Shown one piece after another: positions 44,282-53,232 of a stretch of 64,000 nucleotides of DNA. Both the position numbers and the translations under genes were made by a program. Source of the stretch: Olleya sp. YS (GTDB taxonomy: Bacteria; Bacteroidota; Bacteroidia; Flavobacteriales; Flavobacteriaceae). Under the pieces are notes generated by a model. That model was not told where the DNA came from. It saw nothing but the letters and a program-made list of their open reading frames with translations, and did no database searches. Within the stretch, counting starts at the first letter, position 1, and every line of letters begins with the position of its first letter. The stretch spans positions 656,001 through 720,000 of the forward strand of contig NZ_CP121685.1 in NCBI RefSeq assembly GCF_029760915.1. The letters run 5' to 3'.

Positions 44282-46579
44282 TTAGCTTTTGTTTTTAAGG
44301 TTTTGCTCTTGCTTTTCCTTTTGTTGCGCATCAATTACAGCAATTGCAGTCATGTTAACAATTTCATCTACACTAGCATCTAATTGTAATATATGCACAG
44401 GTTTGCGCATTCCCATCATAATTGGTCCAATGGACTCAGCTTTATTTAATTCTTTTAGAAGCTTATAAGTGATGTTGGCAGACTCTAAATTTGGAAAAAT
44501 AAGTGTGTTAACTTTTTTACCTGATAACTTCGAAAACGGAAATATATCCTGAAGCATTTTACTGTTTAAAGCAAAATCTGTTTGTAATTCTCCGTCTACT
44601 AATAAATCTGGATGCCTCTTGTGCAAGTAGGATACAGCTTCTCTAACCTTAGTTGCTGTTTGATCTTTTGAGGAACCAAAATTAGAATAGGAAGTCATTG
44701 CCATCACTGGTTCCATCCCAAACATTTTAACCACTTTTGCGGTCATTTGTGTAATCTTGGTTAAGTCTTGAGCTGAAGGATTTATATTGATGGAAGTATC
44801 ACTTAAAAACATAGGTCCACGTTGTGTCATCATAACGTTAGTAGTCGCTATTCTTGTAGAACCAGGAGCGAGTCCAATAAGTTCTAACATAGGCTTTACT
44901 ACTGATGGATAACTTCTAGAATACCCAGAAATTAAAGCATCTGCATCACCTTCATTAACCATCATTGCAGCATAATAATTACGTTCTCGCATTAATTTTT
45001 CTGCTAATAGTAGAGTAATTCCATTACGTCTGCGTTGTTCCCAATATACTTTTGCGTATTTATTTTTTTGTTGTAATTGTTCGTCAGACTTTGGATCTAT
45101 AATCAACACATCTGCATCAAACTCTAATTCTTCTTTTAATCGTTCTATTTCTTCTTTTCTACCCAATAAAATAGGAGTAGCTATACCTTCTTCATATACT
45201 ATTTGCGCAGCTTTTAATACATCTATAGAATCTGCTTCTGTAAATACCACACGTTTTGGGTTTAATCTAGCTCTGTTTAATAATAATCTAACAATCTTGT
45301 TATCACTTCCTAAGCGGTCCAGTAATTCGTCTTCATATTTTTGCCAATCCTCTATGGGTTCTTTAGCTACACCACTTTCCATAGCAGCTTTAGCAACTGC
45401 TGGTGGAACTGTTGCAATTAAACGTGGATCAAAAGGTTTTGGAATGATATATTCTTTTCCAAACGTCAGTCGTGTTTCGCCATAAGCAATATTTACTTGT
45501 TCTGGTACTGCTTCTTTAGCTAAATCTGCTAAGGCTTTAACTGCAGCCATTTTCATAGCTTCGTTTATTTTGGTGGCTCTAACATCTAAAGCACCTCTAA
45601 AAATAAACGGAAATCCAAGAACGTTGTTAACCTGATTAGGATGATCGCTTCGTCCAGTAGCCATTATAATATCATCTCTAGTATCAATTGCTAGTTGATA
45701 GTTTATTTCTGGATCTGGATTAGCCATAGCAAATACAATCGGATTTTTAGCCATAGTCTTTAACATGTCAGGTGTGACAATATCTGACGTAGACAATCCA
45801 ATAAACACGTCTGCGTCCTTCATTGCATCCTCAAGAGTATCTATTTTTCTGTGTGTAGCAAACTCTGCTTTTTGTGAGGTTAGATTATCTCTATCATCTC
45901 TAATAACACCTTTACTATCTAACATCACCACGTTTTCGCGTTTAGCTCCAAACGCCAAATACAATCTTGTACATGATATTGCAGCTGCACCTGCACCACT
46001 AACTACGATGGTAACATCTTCAATCTTCTTATTAGATAATTCTAATGCATTTAATAAAGCTGCTGCAGAAATAATAGCTGTTCCGTGTTGGTCATCATGC
46101 ATCACAGGAATATCCAACTCTTCTTTTAAACGTCTTTCTATTTCAAATGCTTCAGGCGCTTTGATGTCTTCTAGGTTTATTCCACCAAAAGTTGGAGCAA
46201 TCATTTTAACGGTTTGAATAAACTCTTCAATATTTTCAGTATCCACTTCAATATCAAACACATCGATATCTGCAAATATTTTAAACAGTAAGCCTTTACC
46301 TTCCATAACAGGTTTAGATGCTTCAGGACCAATATTACCTAATCCTAAAACCGCAGTTCCATTAGATATTACAGCAACTAAATTTCCTTTAGCTGTATAT
46401 TTATAAACGTTGTTAACGTCTTTTTCTATTTCTAAACAAGGTTCTGCAACACCTGGAGAATACGCTAACGCCAAATCGCGTTGGGTAGCATATTTTTTGG
46501 TTGGAACCACCTTGATTTTCCCTGGAGTTGGTTTGGCGTGATAGACTAAAGCTTCTCTTCTTTTGCTTTGCTTACTCAT
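44282..46579 (-). CDS. maeB: NADP-dependent malic enzyme with phosphotransacetylase-like domain
   Basis: A 765-residue MaeB-type enzyme. The N-terminal malic enzyme part (about 1-425) shows [42 protein letters not shown] and the Rossmann loop [12 protein letters not shown]. The C-terminal phosphate acetyltransferase-like part (about 430-755, [12 protein letters not shown]) is usually regulatory and not catalytic in this family. It decarboxylates malate to pyruvate and makes NADPH. The start context is [21 protein letters not shown]. Confidence 0.95.
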   Translation of the reverse strand: MSKQSKRREALVYHAKPTPGKIKVVPTKKYATQRDLALAYSPGVAEPCLEIEKDVNNVYKYTAKGNLVAVISNGTAVLGLGNIGPEASKPVMEGKGLLFKIFADIDVFDIEVDTENIEEFIQTVKMIAPTFGGINLEDIKAPEAFEIERRLKEELDIPVMHDDQHGTAIISAAALLNALELSNKKIEDVTIVVSGAGAAAISCTRLYLAFGAKRENVVMLDSKGVIRDDRDNLTSQKAEFATHRKIDTLEDAMKDADVFIGLSTSDIVTPDMLKTMAKNPIVFAMANPDPEINYQLAIDTRDDIIMATGRSDHPNQVNNVLGFPFIFRGALDVRATKINEAMKMAAVKALADLAKEAVPEQVNIAYGETRLTFGKEYIIPKPFDPRLIATVPPAVAKAAMESGVAKEPIEDWQKYEDELLDRLGSDNKIVRLLLNRARLNPKRVVFTEADSIDVLKAAQIVYEEGIATPILLGRKEEIERLKEELEFDADVLIIDPKSDEQLQQKNKYAKVYWEQRRRNGITLLLAEKLMRERNYYAAMMVNEGDADALISGYSRSYPSVVKPMLELIGLAPGSTRIATTNVMMTQRGPMFLSDTSININPSAQDLTKITQMTAKVVKMFGMEPVMAMTSYSNFGSSKDQTATKVREAVSYLHKRHPDLLVDGELQTDFALNSKMLQDIFPFSKLSGKKVNTLIFPNLESANITYKLLKELNKAESIGPIMMGMRKPVHILQLDASVDEIVNMTAIAVIDAQQKEKQEQNLKNKS

Positions 46580-46605
46580 ACTTTTTTTGATTACACTATG
46601 AAATA

Positions 46606-46613
46606 CAAATGTA
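46606..46613 (-). promoter_or_regulatory. Predicted -7 element of maeB
   Basis: TACATTTG on the minus strand, 26 bases before the ATG at 46579. It is identical to the -7 boxes of ruvA-sprA and gcvH. A TTG at the expected distance is missing. Confidence 0.5.
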
Positions 46614-46677
46614 AGTTTTTATAAGAAAAGAATTAAGAAATTAAAGGGTGACTTTACTAATTTTTTGTTGCAGAAAC

Positions 46678-47601
46678 TTAATCTTTCAAAAACTGAATAT
46701 TACGTTGTAATCCTGAAAATTTAGTGCGCTTTACCGCAGATTTTTGAAACACTTTTTTAAATACATCCTCTGTAATCTCTTCCCAATCTTTTTTTGTCAT
46801 TTCTAATAACTCTGGATGTGGATTAAATAAAGGCTCGTTGTGTGGTTTAGAGAATTTATTCCATGGACACACATCCTGACACACATCGCAACCAAACATC
46901 CAATCATCAAACTGTCCTTTCATGCTATTGGGTATTTGATCTTTAAGTTCGATTGTAAAATAACTAATACATTTACTACCATCTACTACATAAGGTTCAA
47001 CAATTGCTTGTGTTGGACAAGCATCAATACAAGCTGTACAAGTACCACAATGGTCAGTAACTGGTGTGTCATATTCTAAATCCAAGTCAATGATAAGTTC
47101 GGCTATAAAATAAAATGAGCCGACTTGTTGTGTGAGTAAATTACTATGTTTTCCAATCCATCCTAGCCCAGATTTTGCAGCCCAAGCTTTATCTAATACT
47201 GGAGCAGAATCTACAAATGCACGACCAGAAACTTCACCTATTTCTTCTTGAATGAAATGAGTTAACACTTTTAGTTTTGACTTAATAACATGATGGTAAT
47301 CGTTTCCATAAGCATATTTGGATATTTTATAGCTATTATCTGTTTGCTCTTGACTTGGATAATAATTTAATAATAACGATATCACACTTTTAGAATCATC
47401 CACCAATTTGGTTGGATCTAAACGTTTATCAAAATGGTTTTCCATGTATTGCATTTGACCATGCATATTATTATTTAACCATTTCTCTAATCGTGGTGCT
47501 TCTGTTTCTAAAAATTCTGCTTTGCTAATACCACATGACAAAAAACCCAAGCGTTTAGCTTCGGCTTTAATTTGTTTTGTGTATATGGCTTTGTTGTTCA
47601 A
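46678..47601 (-). CDS. queG: Epoxyqueuosine reductase QueG
   Basis: A 307-residue cobalamin-dependent enzyme that makes queuosine from epoxyqueuosine in tRNA. The two [4Fe-4S] sites are visible: C185, C188, C191, C195 ([12 protein letters not shown]) and C238, C241, C245 ([11 protein letters not shown]), with C211 supplying a further ligand. The catalytic acid fits D131 ([12 protein letters not shown]). The length is near normal for the short bacterial form without the C-terminal HEAT repeats. Confidence 0.96.
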   Translation of the reverse strand: MNNKAIYTKQIKAEAKRLGFLSCGISKAEFLETEAPRLEKWLNNNMHGQMQYMENHFDKRLDPTKLVDDSKSVISLLLNYYPSQEQTDNSYKISKYAYGNDYHHVIKSKLKVLTHFIQEEIGEVSGRAFVDSAPVLDKAWAAKSGLGWIGKHSNLLTQQVGSFYFIAELIIDLDLEYDTPVTDHCGTCTACIDACPTQAIVEPYVVDGSKCISYFTIELKDQIPNSMKGQFDDWMFGCDVCQDVCPWNKFSKPHNEPLFNPHPELLEMTKKDWEEITEDVFKKVFQKSAVKRTKFSGLQRNIQFLKD

Positions 47602-47624
47602 TTGTATGTTATTGCTTCAAAAGT

Positions 47625-47682
47625 CTTCGACAGGCTCAGACTGACAGTTAAACTTCTTTTTGTCACACTGAGCTTGTCGAAG
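47625..47682. repeat. Paired REP-like inverted repeat between P450 and queG
   Basis: The arms CTTCGACAGGCTCAGACTGACA (47625-47646, shown here in two parts: CTTCGACAGG and CTCAGACTGACA) and 47661-47682 (TGTCACACTG, AGCTTGTCGAAG) are inverse complements at 19 of 22 positions. A 14-base spacer lies between. The 125-bp gap has no gene. Confidence 0.8.
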
Positions 47683-47726
47683 TGCTTTATTACTATAAAT
47701 TTTATTTCTTCTCTCAATATAATAAA

Positions 47727-49058
47727 TTACAAGACCCTAGTCTCAAATCTAAGATAAGCGTTTTTAGGTTTTAAGGTAATTAATGGTGTAATACCAATCT
47801 CCTCGAATTCCGGATGGATACTATAGTTTTTGATTAATTCTGTTACAGCTATAATCATTTCAAACATTGCAAAGTTATTACCTATACATTTTCGCGGACC
47901 TGCTCCAAACGGAAAGTATTGCGCAGAAAACTGTCGTCCACCATCAGCAAAACGTTCTGGTAAAAAGTGTTCTGGTTGCTTCCATAATTTTGGATGTCTG
48001 TGCATTTCGTAAACCGAAAATAACAAATTACAACCTGGTTCAAACTCCATATCATTAAAACTATCTGCTTTGATATTTACACGATCTATAAAATAAGCAG
48101 GTGGATACAAACGTAATGATTCTTCCAAAACTTGCTGGCAAATTTTGGTGGTGGAAATACGCGTCATCAAATCAGTTTCATATCCACCTAAACTTAGCCA
48201 TTCTTTATAAATTTTGTCTTGCCATTCAGGATGTTTTGCTAATAATTGAAACGTAAATGTTAGTGCATTTGCTGTGGTTTCGTGTCCAGCTGTAAATATG
48301 ATTAATATTTCATCAATTAGTTGTTGTTCAGACATGCCTTTACCATCATCATACTTTGTTTCTAATAGCATATCTAAAAGATCATCATGACGTTGTCCAG
48401 AAGATTTTCTGTCGTCAACAATTTTTTTTAAAATTGTTCTAGCTTCTTCAGAATAGTTTAAATGCTTTTTTAATTGACCACCTTTTTTAAACCACCAACT
48501 TAAGTAAGGTTGACGTAATTCTTTTACCAACATTCGTTGGTTGGCTTCTGTAATAAACTGAAGGCGCTCCATATGTTTAGTATTTGCAGCTTGCGTAAAT
48601 AAAGATTTTACAACTGTTTGAAATGCTAAATCATTAAGTAATGGATAGATATCTATGGTCTTTTTAGTTTCAATTTTTTTAAATTCTGAAACTATGGTGT
48701 CTTGCATTCCGCTAAGTAAATTTTGTAATTGCTTTTTATGAAAAGCTGGTTGCATCATTTTACGTTGCTTTTTCCATTTTTCGCCTTCTGAAGTTAGCAA
48801 ACCTTCTCCGACATACTTGACTAAATCTACTGTTTGAATTGAAGACTTAACGTAATTTTTTTGATTTTTTTGAAGTACATATTGGGCAAGACCTGCATCA
48901 CGACAAAAATATATTTTAGAATTAAAGCCTACGTTCAACTTAAAAATATCGCCTTTTTGAGTAAAATTTTTGTTGTGAAAGGGTAATGGATTTTTAAGAA
49001 TTTCTAGTGAATGCTTAATGAATTTTAGTAGTGAAACTTCTGGTATTTTGTTCTTCAT
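47727..49058 (-). CDS. Cytochrome P450
   Basis: A 443-residue soluble P450 with all core motifs: I-helix FTAGHETTANAL, K-helix ESLRLYPP (ExxR), the meander region PERF, and the heme-binding loop FPFGAGPRKCIGNNFA with the axial Cys. It resembles the bacterial fatty-acid hydroxylase and CYP4-like clade, but the substrate cannot be told. No dedicated ferredoxin or reductase gene is near. REP-like repeats lie on both sides of the gene. Confidence 0.95.
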   Translation of the reverse strand: MKNKIPEVSLLKFIKHSLEILKNPLPFHNKNFTQKGDIFKLNVGFNSKIYFCRDAGLAQYVLQKNQKNYVKSSIQTVDLVKYVGEGLLTSEGEKWKKQRKMMQPAFHKKQLQNLLSGMQDTIVSEFKKIETKKTIDIYPLLNDLAFQTVVKSLFTQAANTKHMERLQFITEANQRMLVKELRQPYLSWWFKKGGQLKKHLNYSEEARTILKKIVDDRKSSGQRHDDLLDMLLETKYDDGKGMSEQQLIDEILIIFTAGHETTANALTFTFQLLAKHPEWQDKIYKEWLSLGGYETDLMTRISTTKICQQVLEESLRLYPPAYFIDRVNIKADSFNDMEFEPGCNLLFSVYEMHRHPKLWKQPEHFLPERFADGGRQFSAQYFPFGAGPRKCIGNNFAMFEMIIAVTELIKNYSIHPEFEEIGITPLITLKPKNAYLRFETRVL

Positions 49059-49061
49059 TTA

Positions 49062-49164
49062 TTCCTATCCTTAATCCTTTCCAAAGGAAAGGAAACTGAT
49101 GTGTTAATATTACGTTTCAAAACTCTAATTATTTCTCCTTCCAATTGGGAAAGTCGGGATGGGA
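49062..49164. repeat. Diverged inverted-repeat element between ruvB and P450 gene
   Basis: The left arm 49062-49093 (TTCCTATCCTTAATCC, TTTCCAAAGGAAAGGA) and the right arm 49136-49164 (TCCTTCCAATTGGG, AAAGTCGGGATGGGA) are imperfect inverse complements. They flank about 42 AT-rich bases and the element fills the 107-bp gap. It looks like a non-autonomous palindromic element, with no coding content. Confidence 0.55.
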
Positions 49165-49165
49165 T

Positions 49166-50188
49166 TTAAAACAATCCGCCTTGAATTGGTCCTTTTAATT
49201 TGCCTAGATGATTATATGCTAATTCTGTAACCTCTCGTCCCCTTGGTGTACGCATAATAAAGCCTTGCTGAATTAAAAAAGGCTCATAAACTTCTTCAAT
49301 AGTTTCTGTGCTTTCTGATACTGCTGTTGCAATAGTACTGATACCAACTGGTCCACCTTTAAATTTATCGATAATGGTAGATAGGATTTTGTTATCCATT
49401 TCATCCAAACCATACGCATCAACATGCAAGGCTTCTAGGCTATATTTTGCGATTTTTATATCGATACTTCCATTACCTTTTATTTGAGCAAAATCACGCA
49501 CACGACGTAATAAGGCATTAGCAATTCTTGGTGTCCCACGACTACGTCCTGCAATTTCTATTGCAGCTTCCATAGATATTGGTACGTCTAAAATAGATGC
49601 ACTACGTTGAATAATGGTAGTTAGCAATTCTGTATTATAATATTGCAATCTGCTTTGAATACCAAATCGAGCTCGCATTGGAGCAGTTAATAAACCTGAA
49701 CGAGTTGTGGCACCAACTAAAGTAAATGGATTAAGATTGATTTGTACGGTTCTTGCATTTGGACCAGATTCGATCATAATATCAATCTTATAGTCTTCCA
49801 TTGCAGAATATAAATACTCTTCTACAATTGGGCTAAGCCTGTGGATTTCGTCAATAAATAAAACGTCTCTATCATCTAAGTTAGTTAGTAAACCTGCTAA
49901 ATCTCCTGGCTTGTCTAAAACTGGACCAGAAGTAACTTTAATACCCACTTCTAGCTCGTTTGCTAAAATATTTGCAAGAGTTGTTTTTCCTAAACCTGGA
50001 GGTCCATGAAACAATGCATGGTCTAAAGCTTCGTCTCTTTTATTGGCTGCTTGAACAAATATTTTAAGGTTTTCCAACACTTGATCCTGACCAGTAAAAT
50101 CATCAAATGATAAGGGTCTTAATTGCTTTTCGGCATCAAACTCTTCAGTAGAAAAATTTTCGTTTGTTGGGTCTAGGTTTTCGTTCAT
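49166..50188 (-). CDS. ruvB: Holliday junction ATPase RuvB
   Basis: About 340 residues: an AAA+ motor with Walker [13 protein letters not shown], Walker B LFIDEIHR, sensor TTRSGLL, arginine-finger region APMRARFG and a winged-helix C-terminus ([17 protein letters not shown]). With RuvA it drives branch migration. I chose the ATG at 50188 (MNENLDPT) over the in-frame ATG at 50200 (MGNAMNEN) because homologues start there. A REP-like palindrome lies 40 bp upstream. Confidence 0.96.
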   Translation of the reverse strand: MNENLDPTNENFSTEEFDAEKQLRPLSFDDFTGQDQVLENLKIFVQAANKRDEALDHALFHGPPGLGKTTLANILANELEVGIKVTSGPVLDKPGDLAGLLTNLDDRDVLFIDEIHRLSPIVEEYLYSAMEDYKIDIMIESGPNARTVQINLNPFTLVGATTRSGLLTAPMRARFGIQSRLQYYNTELLTTIIQRSASILDVPISMEAAIEIAGRSRGTPRIANALLRRVRDFAQIKGNGSIDIKIAKYSLEALHVDAYGLDEMDNKILSTIIDKFKGGPVGISTIATAVSESTETIEEVYEPFLIQQGFIMRTPRGREVTELAYNHLGKLKGPIQGGLF

Positions 50189-50227
50189 AGCATTTCCCAC
50201 GTTAGTGGAAATCTTTTGATTATAAGT

Positions 50228-50249
50228 GGATTCCTGCCTATGCAGAAAT
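50228..50249. repeat. REP-like palindrome upstream of ruvB
   Basis: GGATTCCTGC-CTA-TGCAGAAAT has the same core and orientation as the palindrome at 5373-5395. Both lie just before the start of a minus-strand gene. Confidence 0.7.
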
Positions 50250-50280
50250 AACTAATAGTTCTATAAAACAAATATAAAGA

Positions 50281-50319
50281 AAAAGCCTTTTAGTTTTATT
50301 AATTAACTAAAAGGCTTTT
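50281..50319 (-). terminator. Terminator of the adhesin-porP-ompA gene set
   Basis: A perfect 15-base stem AAAAGCCTTTTAGTT / AACTAAAAGGCTTTT around a 9-base AT loop, followed on the minus strand by CTTTTTCTTT. It lies 30 bp after the OmpA protein stop. Confidence 0.9.
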
Positions 50320-50349
50320 AGGTTTCTGTTTAAACGAAACTAAAATTTA

Positions 50350-52233
50350 CTAATTCAAAATTTTAAATTCACTTCTACGATTAATATCATATTCTTCGTC
50401 TGTACATATTCCTTCTTTAACACATTGGTTTAAAGGTTGCATTTCTCCATAACCAATACTTCTAAGTCGGTTAGCAGAGACACCTTGACTTATAATATAT
50501 GCTACAGTTGAAGCTGCACGACGTTTAGATAAATCTAAATTATATTGATCTGGTCCTCTTGCATCTGTATGCGAGGATACTTCCACTTCCATATCTGGGT
50601 ATTTTTTCATGATATCTACCAACACATCAAGTGTTTTTGCAGCATCTGGACGAATATCTGATTTATCAAAATCAAAGTAAATTCTGTCTAACGTAATTAG
50701 CACATCGCCTTTTTCGTTTTCATTTACTCGTTCTTCTGCATCTGCATAAGACTCTAAAATCAATTCTATATTATGTTGGATTTTTCCTTTACTATCTGTT
50801 GAAAACTCGACATCTTGAGGAATATAAGCTTTACGTGTCCCACGGACTTTATATTTTTTATTAGGTTCTATTTTAAATAAATAGGTAGCATCATTACCAA
50901 CTATAGTGTCTTGTAATACTCTATCTGAATCGTCAAATAATGTTACTAAAGCACCTACTAGAAGTTCTTTACTGTTTTTATCTGTTACCACACCTTCTAC
51001 AAGATATTTTGTTAAGATGTTTTCTTCTCTACCAAAACCATATAACCTGTCGTAACCAGAACGATTAGATGAGACATATCCTTTGTCTACTTTTTCTTTG
51101 ATGACATAGGCAAAGTCGTCTAGATTACTATTAATTGGCTCTCCTAAATTAACAGGTTTATCAAAATTATCGTTAACTGAATTGCTTCTAAACACGTCTA
51201 ATCCTCCAAAACCTTGGTGACCATCTGAAGCAAAATACAGGACGTCTAAACTACTAATAAACGGAAACTGCTCTCTGTGTTTAGTATTAATTGTACTTCC
51301 TAAATTTTCTGGTGTACCATATGTACCATCCTCCATAATGGAAACCTTATAAAGGTCAAAACCTCCAAACCCTCCTGGTTGGTCACTTGCAAAGTATAAT
51401 GTTTTTTGGTCATTACTTAATGCAGGATGCTCTGTACTAAATTTATCTGAAGTAAATGGTAATGGTGTTACGTTTGCCCATTGACCATCAATCAACTCGG
51501 CTTTATAAATTTTAATATGTGCTACACGCTCTTCATCTTTTTTGGTACGTTTTGTATTGGTTCTATTAAAGTACATGGTTTTACCATCTTTAGTAAACAC
51601 CGCATTACTTTCATGCGTATCAGTATTAATAGCATCTGAAAAAGGTGTAATGTTTTCTAATGTTCCATTTTGGGTTAAAGTAGCATGGTATAAATCTAGG
51701 TATGGTAAATTATTCCATGCAAAAGCTGGATTATTGTTATTTCTACCAGAAGCAAAAGCCACTTTATCTTTACCATAGAAAGATAAACCAAAATCGTTTT
51801 TTGAGTTAGGGTTTTCTAATGGTTTTAACTTGAAAGTATGAGGAGTGGTTTTAGCCAATTGTTCAAAAAAGGCTAATGTATTTTGACTTTTACCGTAGTA
51901 AATATCTAAGTATTTATCTGCTTCTTTGTATTGTTTAACACCTTTTAAAACTTGACCGTATTTAAAATAGTATTCTATTTCTATTGAGTCTCCGTAAGTT
52001 AAAAATAACTCTCTGTAAGTTTTATTAGCTTTTTGCATAGCACTATTATAATAATAGCTATCTGCTAAATTTTGCAATACTTCTTGAGTTCGTTCTTTTG
52101 TTTCGTATAAATCTGCAGCTTCTGCATAAGCTTTCATTTCGAAAAGTTGATTAATACGTTTTAAACTTCCTTTTTGAGCAACAGACAAGGTGCTTATTAA
52201 AAAAGTTACTAATAGATATATATATTTTTTCAT
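50350..52233 (-). CDS. OmpA family protein with TPR and PD40 repeats
   Basis: About 627 residues with signal peptide MKKYIYLLVTFLISTLSVAQ. TPR-like repeats (about 20-130), PD40 beta-propeller motifs (FASDQPGGFGGFDLY, FASDGHQGFGGLDVF), a carboxypeptidase-regulatory-like domain (about 400-490) and a C-terminal OmpA domain that binds peptidoglycan (FDFDKSDIRPDAAK ... RRSEFKIL) follow. The ATG at 52233 is chosen because the longer frame start at 52281 would overlap porP and hide the signal peptide. It follows PorP and the adhesin, as in T9SS surface modules such as SprB-F or PorE (inference). Confidence 0.94.
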   Translation of the reverse strand: MKKYIYLLVTFLISTLSVAQKGSLKRINQLFEMKAYAEAADLYETKERTQEVLQNLADSYYYNSAMQKANKTYRELFLTYGDSIEIEYYFKYGQVLKGVKQYKEADKYLDIYYGKSQNTLAFFEQLAKTTPHTFKLKPLENPNSKNDFGLSFYGKDKVAFASGRNNNNPAFAWNNLPYLDLYHATLTQNGTLENITPFSDAINTDTHESNAVFTKDGKTMYFNRTNTKRTKKDEERVAHIKIYKAELIDGQWANVTPLPFTSDKFSTEHPALSNDQKTLYFASDQPGGFGGFDLYKVSIMEDGTYGTPENLGSTINTKHREQFPFISSLDVLYFASDGHQGFGGLDVFRSNSVNDNFDKPVNLGEPINSNLDDFAYVIKEKVDKGYVSSNRSGYDRLYGFGREENILTKYLVEGVVTDKNSKELLVGALVTLFDDSDRVLQDTIVGNDATYLFKIEPNKKYKVRGTRKAYIPQDVEFSTDSKGKIQHNIELILESYADAEERVNENEKGDVLITLDRIYFDFDKSDIRPDAAKTLDVLVDIMKKYPDMEVEVSSHTDARGPDQYNLDLSKRRAASTVAYIISQGVSANRLRSIGYGEMQPLNQCVKEGICTDEEYDINRRSEFKILN

Positions 52234-52249
52234 TGTTTTCAGTTTTTTA

Positions 52250-53206
52250 TTAGAAGAAACGAGGTGATCTATCATATCCACCTTTAAATCCGAAAATATC
52301 TACATCAAATAGTAAAAATATTTCATGGGATCCTGAGTTATAATCGCCTAAGTTTGAGATGGTATAATCATAAGAATAACCTATTCTTAATTGAGGTGTT
52401 ACTTTAAAATTAACCATTGCCATTATGGCATCTTCTAAACGATAACCTAAACCTGCTTCTAGTTTTTCATTAATTAAAACATTAGCATTTATGTCTATTG
52501 CCAATGGTGCACCTGTAACACCTTTAACCATAAAGGAAGGTTTAAATCTTAAATCTGTATTTATATCAAACACATATCCACCCGTTAAAAAGTAGTGTAC
52601 ATTTTGCACTCCTGTGGTTTTAATTCCGTTTTCTGTTTCAAGATGTTTGGTAGTTAACAGGTTAGGTGCTGATAATCCGATATAATAATTATCTGAAAAG
52701 TAAAATGCACCAATACCTAAATTAGGAAACGTTTTACTTGTATTTTCATTAAATGCTGTATCTGTAGATTGGTCACCAGATTGTAAGTTAAATCCGTTAA
52801 AATCTGTATTAAACAAGGTTACACCAGCTTTTAATCCAAAAGATAATTTGGCATCAAGTCCGACAGGTAATACATAAGCAAAGTCTGCATAAATATTGTT
52901 TTCGTTTACAACATCTCCAATATTATCGTTGGTAAAGGATAATCCTATTTCTATTTTTTCGTTGATTGGTGTATGTGCAAAAAAGCTTCCTGTAGTTGGT
53001 GCGCCATCTACACCAACCCATTGTGTTCTGTATAATCCTCCAAGATTTAGCATGCCTTCATCAGCTGTGGCATAAGCAGGATTAATAATACTCATATTAT
53101 ACATGTACTGTGTAAATTGAGGATCTTGCTGCGCTATACTTTTTAATGACACTAATGCCAGAACTAAAATGATAGCCGATTTATGATATATATTTAAATT
53201 TTTCAT
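52250..53206 (-). CDS. PorP/SprF family type IX secretion membrane protein
   Basis: A 318-residue outer-membrane protein: signal peptide (about 1-25), the diagnostic QDPQFTQYMYNMSIINPAYA, then beta strands and the ending GGYDRSPRFF. SprF is needed to export and attach SprB, its adhesin. Here it lies between the 1742-residue type B protein (27 bp upstream) and the OmpA protein, so it is probably the partner for that cargo. The three genes read as one operon closed by the terminator at 50281-50319. Confidence 0.96.
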   Translation of the reverse strand: MKNLNIYHKSAIILVLALVSLKSIAQQDPQFTQYMYNMSIINPAYATADEGMLNLGGLYRTQWVGVDGAPTTGSFFAHTPINEKIEIGLSFTNDNIGDVVNENNIYADFAYVLPVGLDAKLSFGLKAGVTLFNTDFNGFNLQSGDQSTDTAFNENTSKTFPNLGIGAFYFSDNYYIGLSAPNLLTTKHLETENGIKTTGVQNVHYFLTGGYVFDINTDLRFKPSFMVKGVTGAPLAIDINANVLINEKLEAGLGYRLEDAIMAMVNFKVTPQLRIGYSYDYTISNLGDYNSGSHEIFLLFDVDIFGFKGGYDRSPRFF

Positions 53207-53232
53207 TTTTTTAAAATTTTGTTTATTTAAAA

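Noticed and set aside
45765-46217. A 150-residue plus-strand frame opposite maeB
   Set aside because: The maeB Rossmann motifs are on the minus strand at this place.
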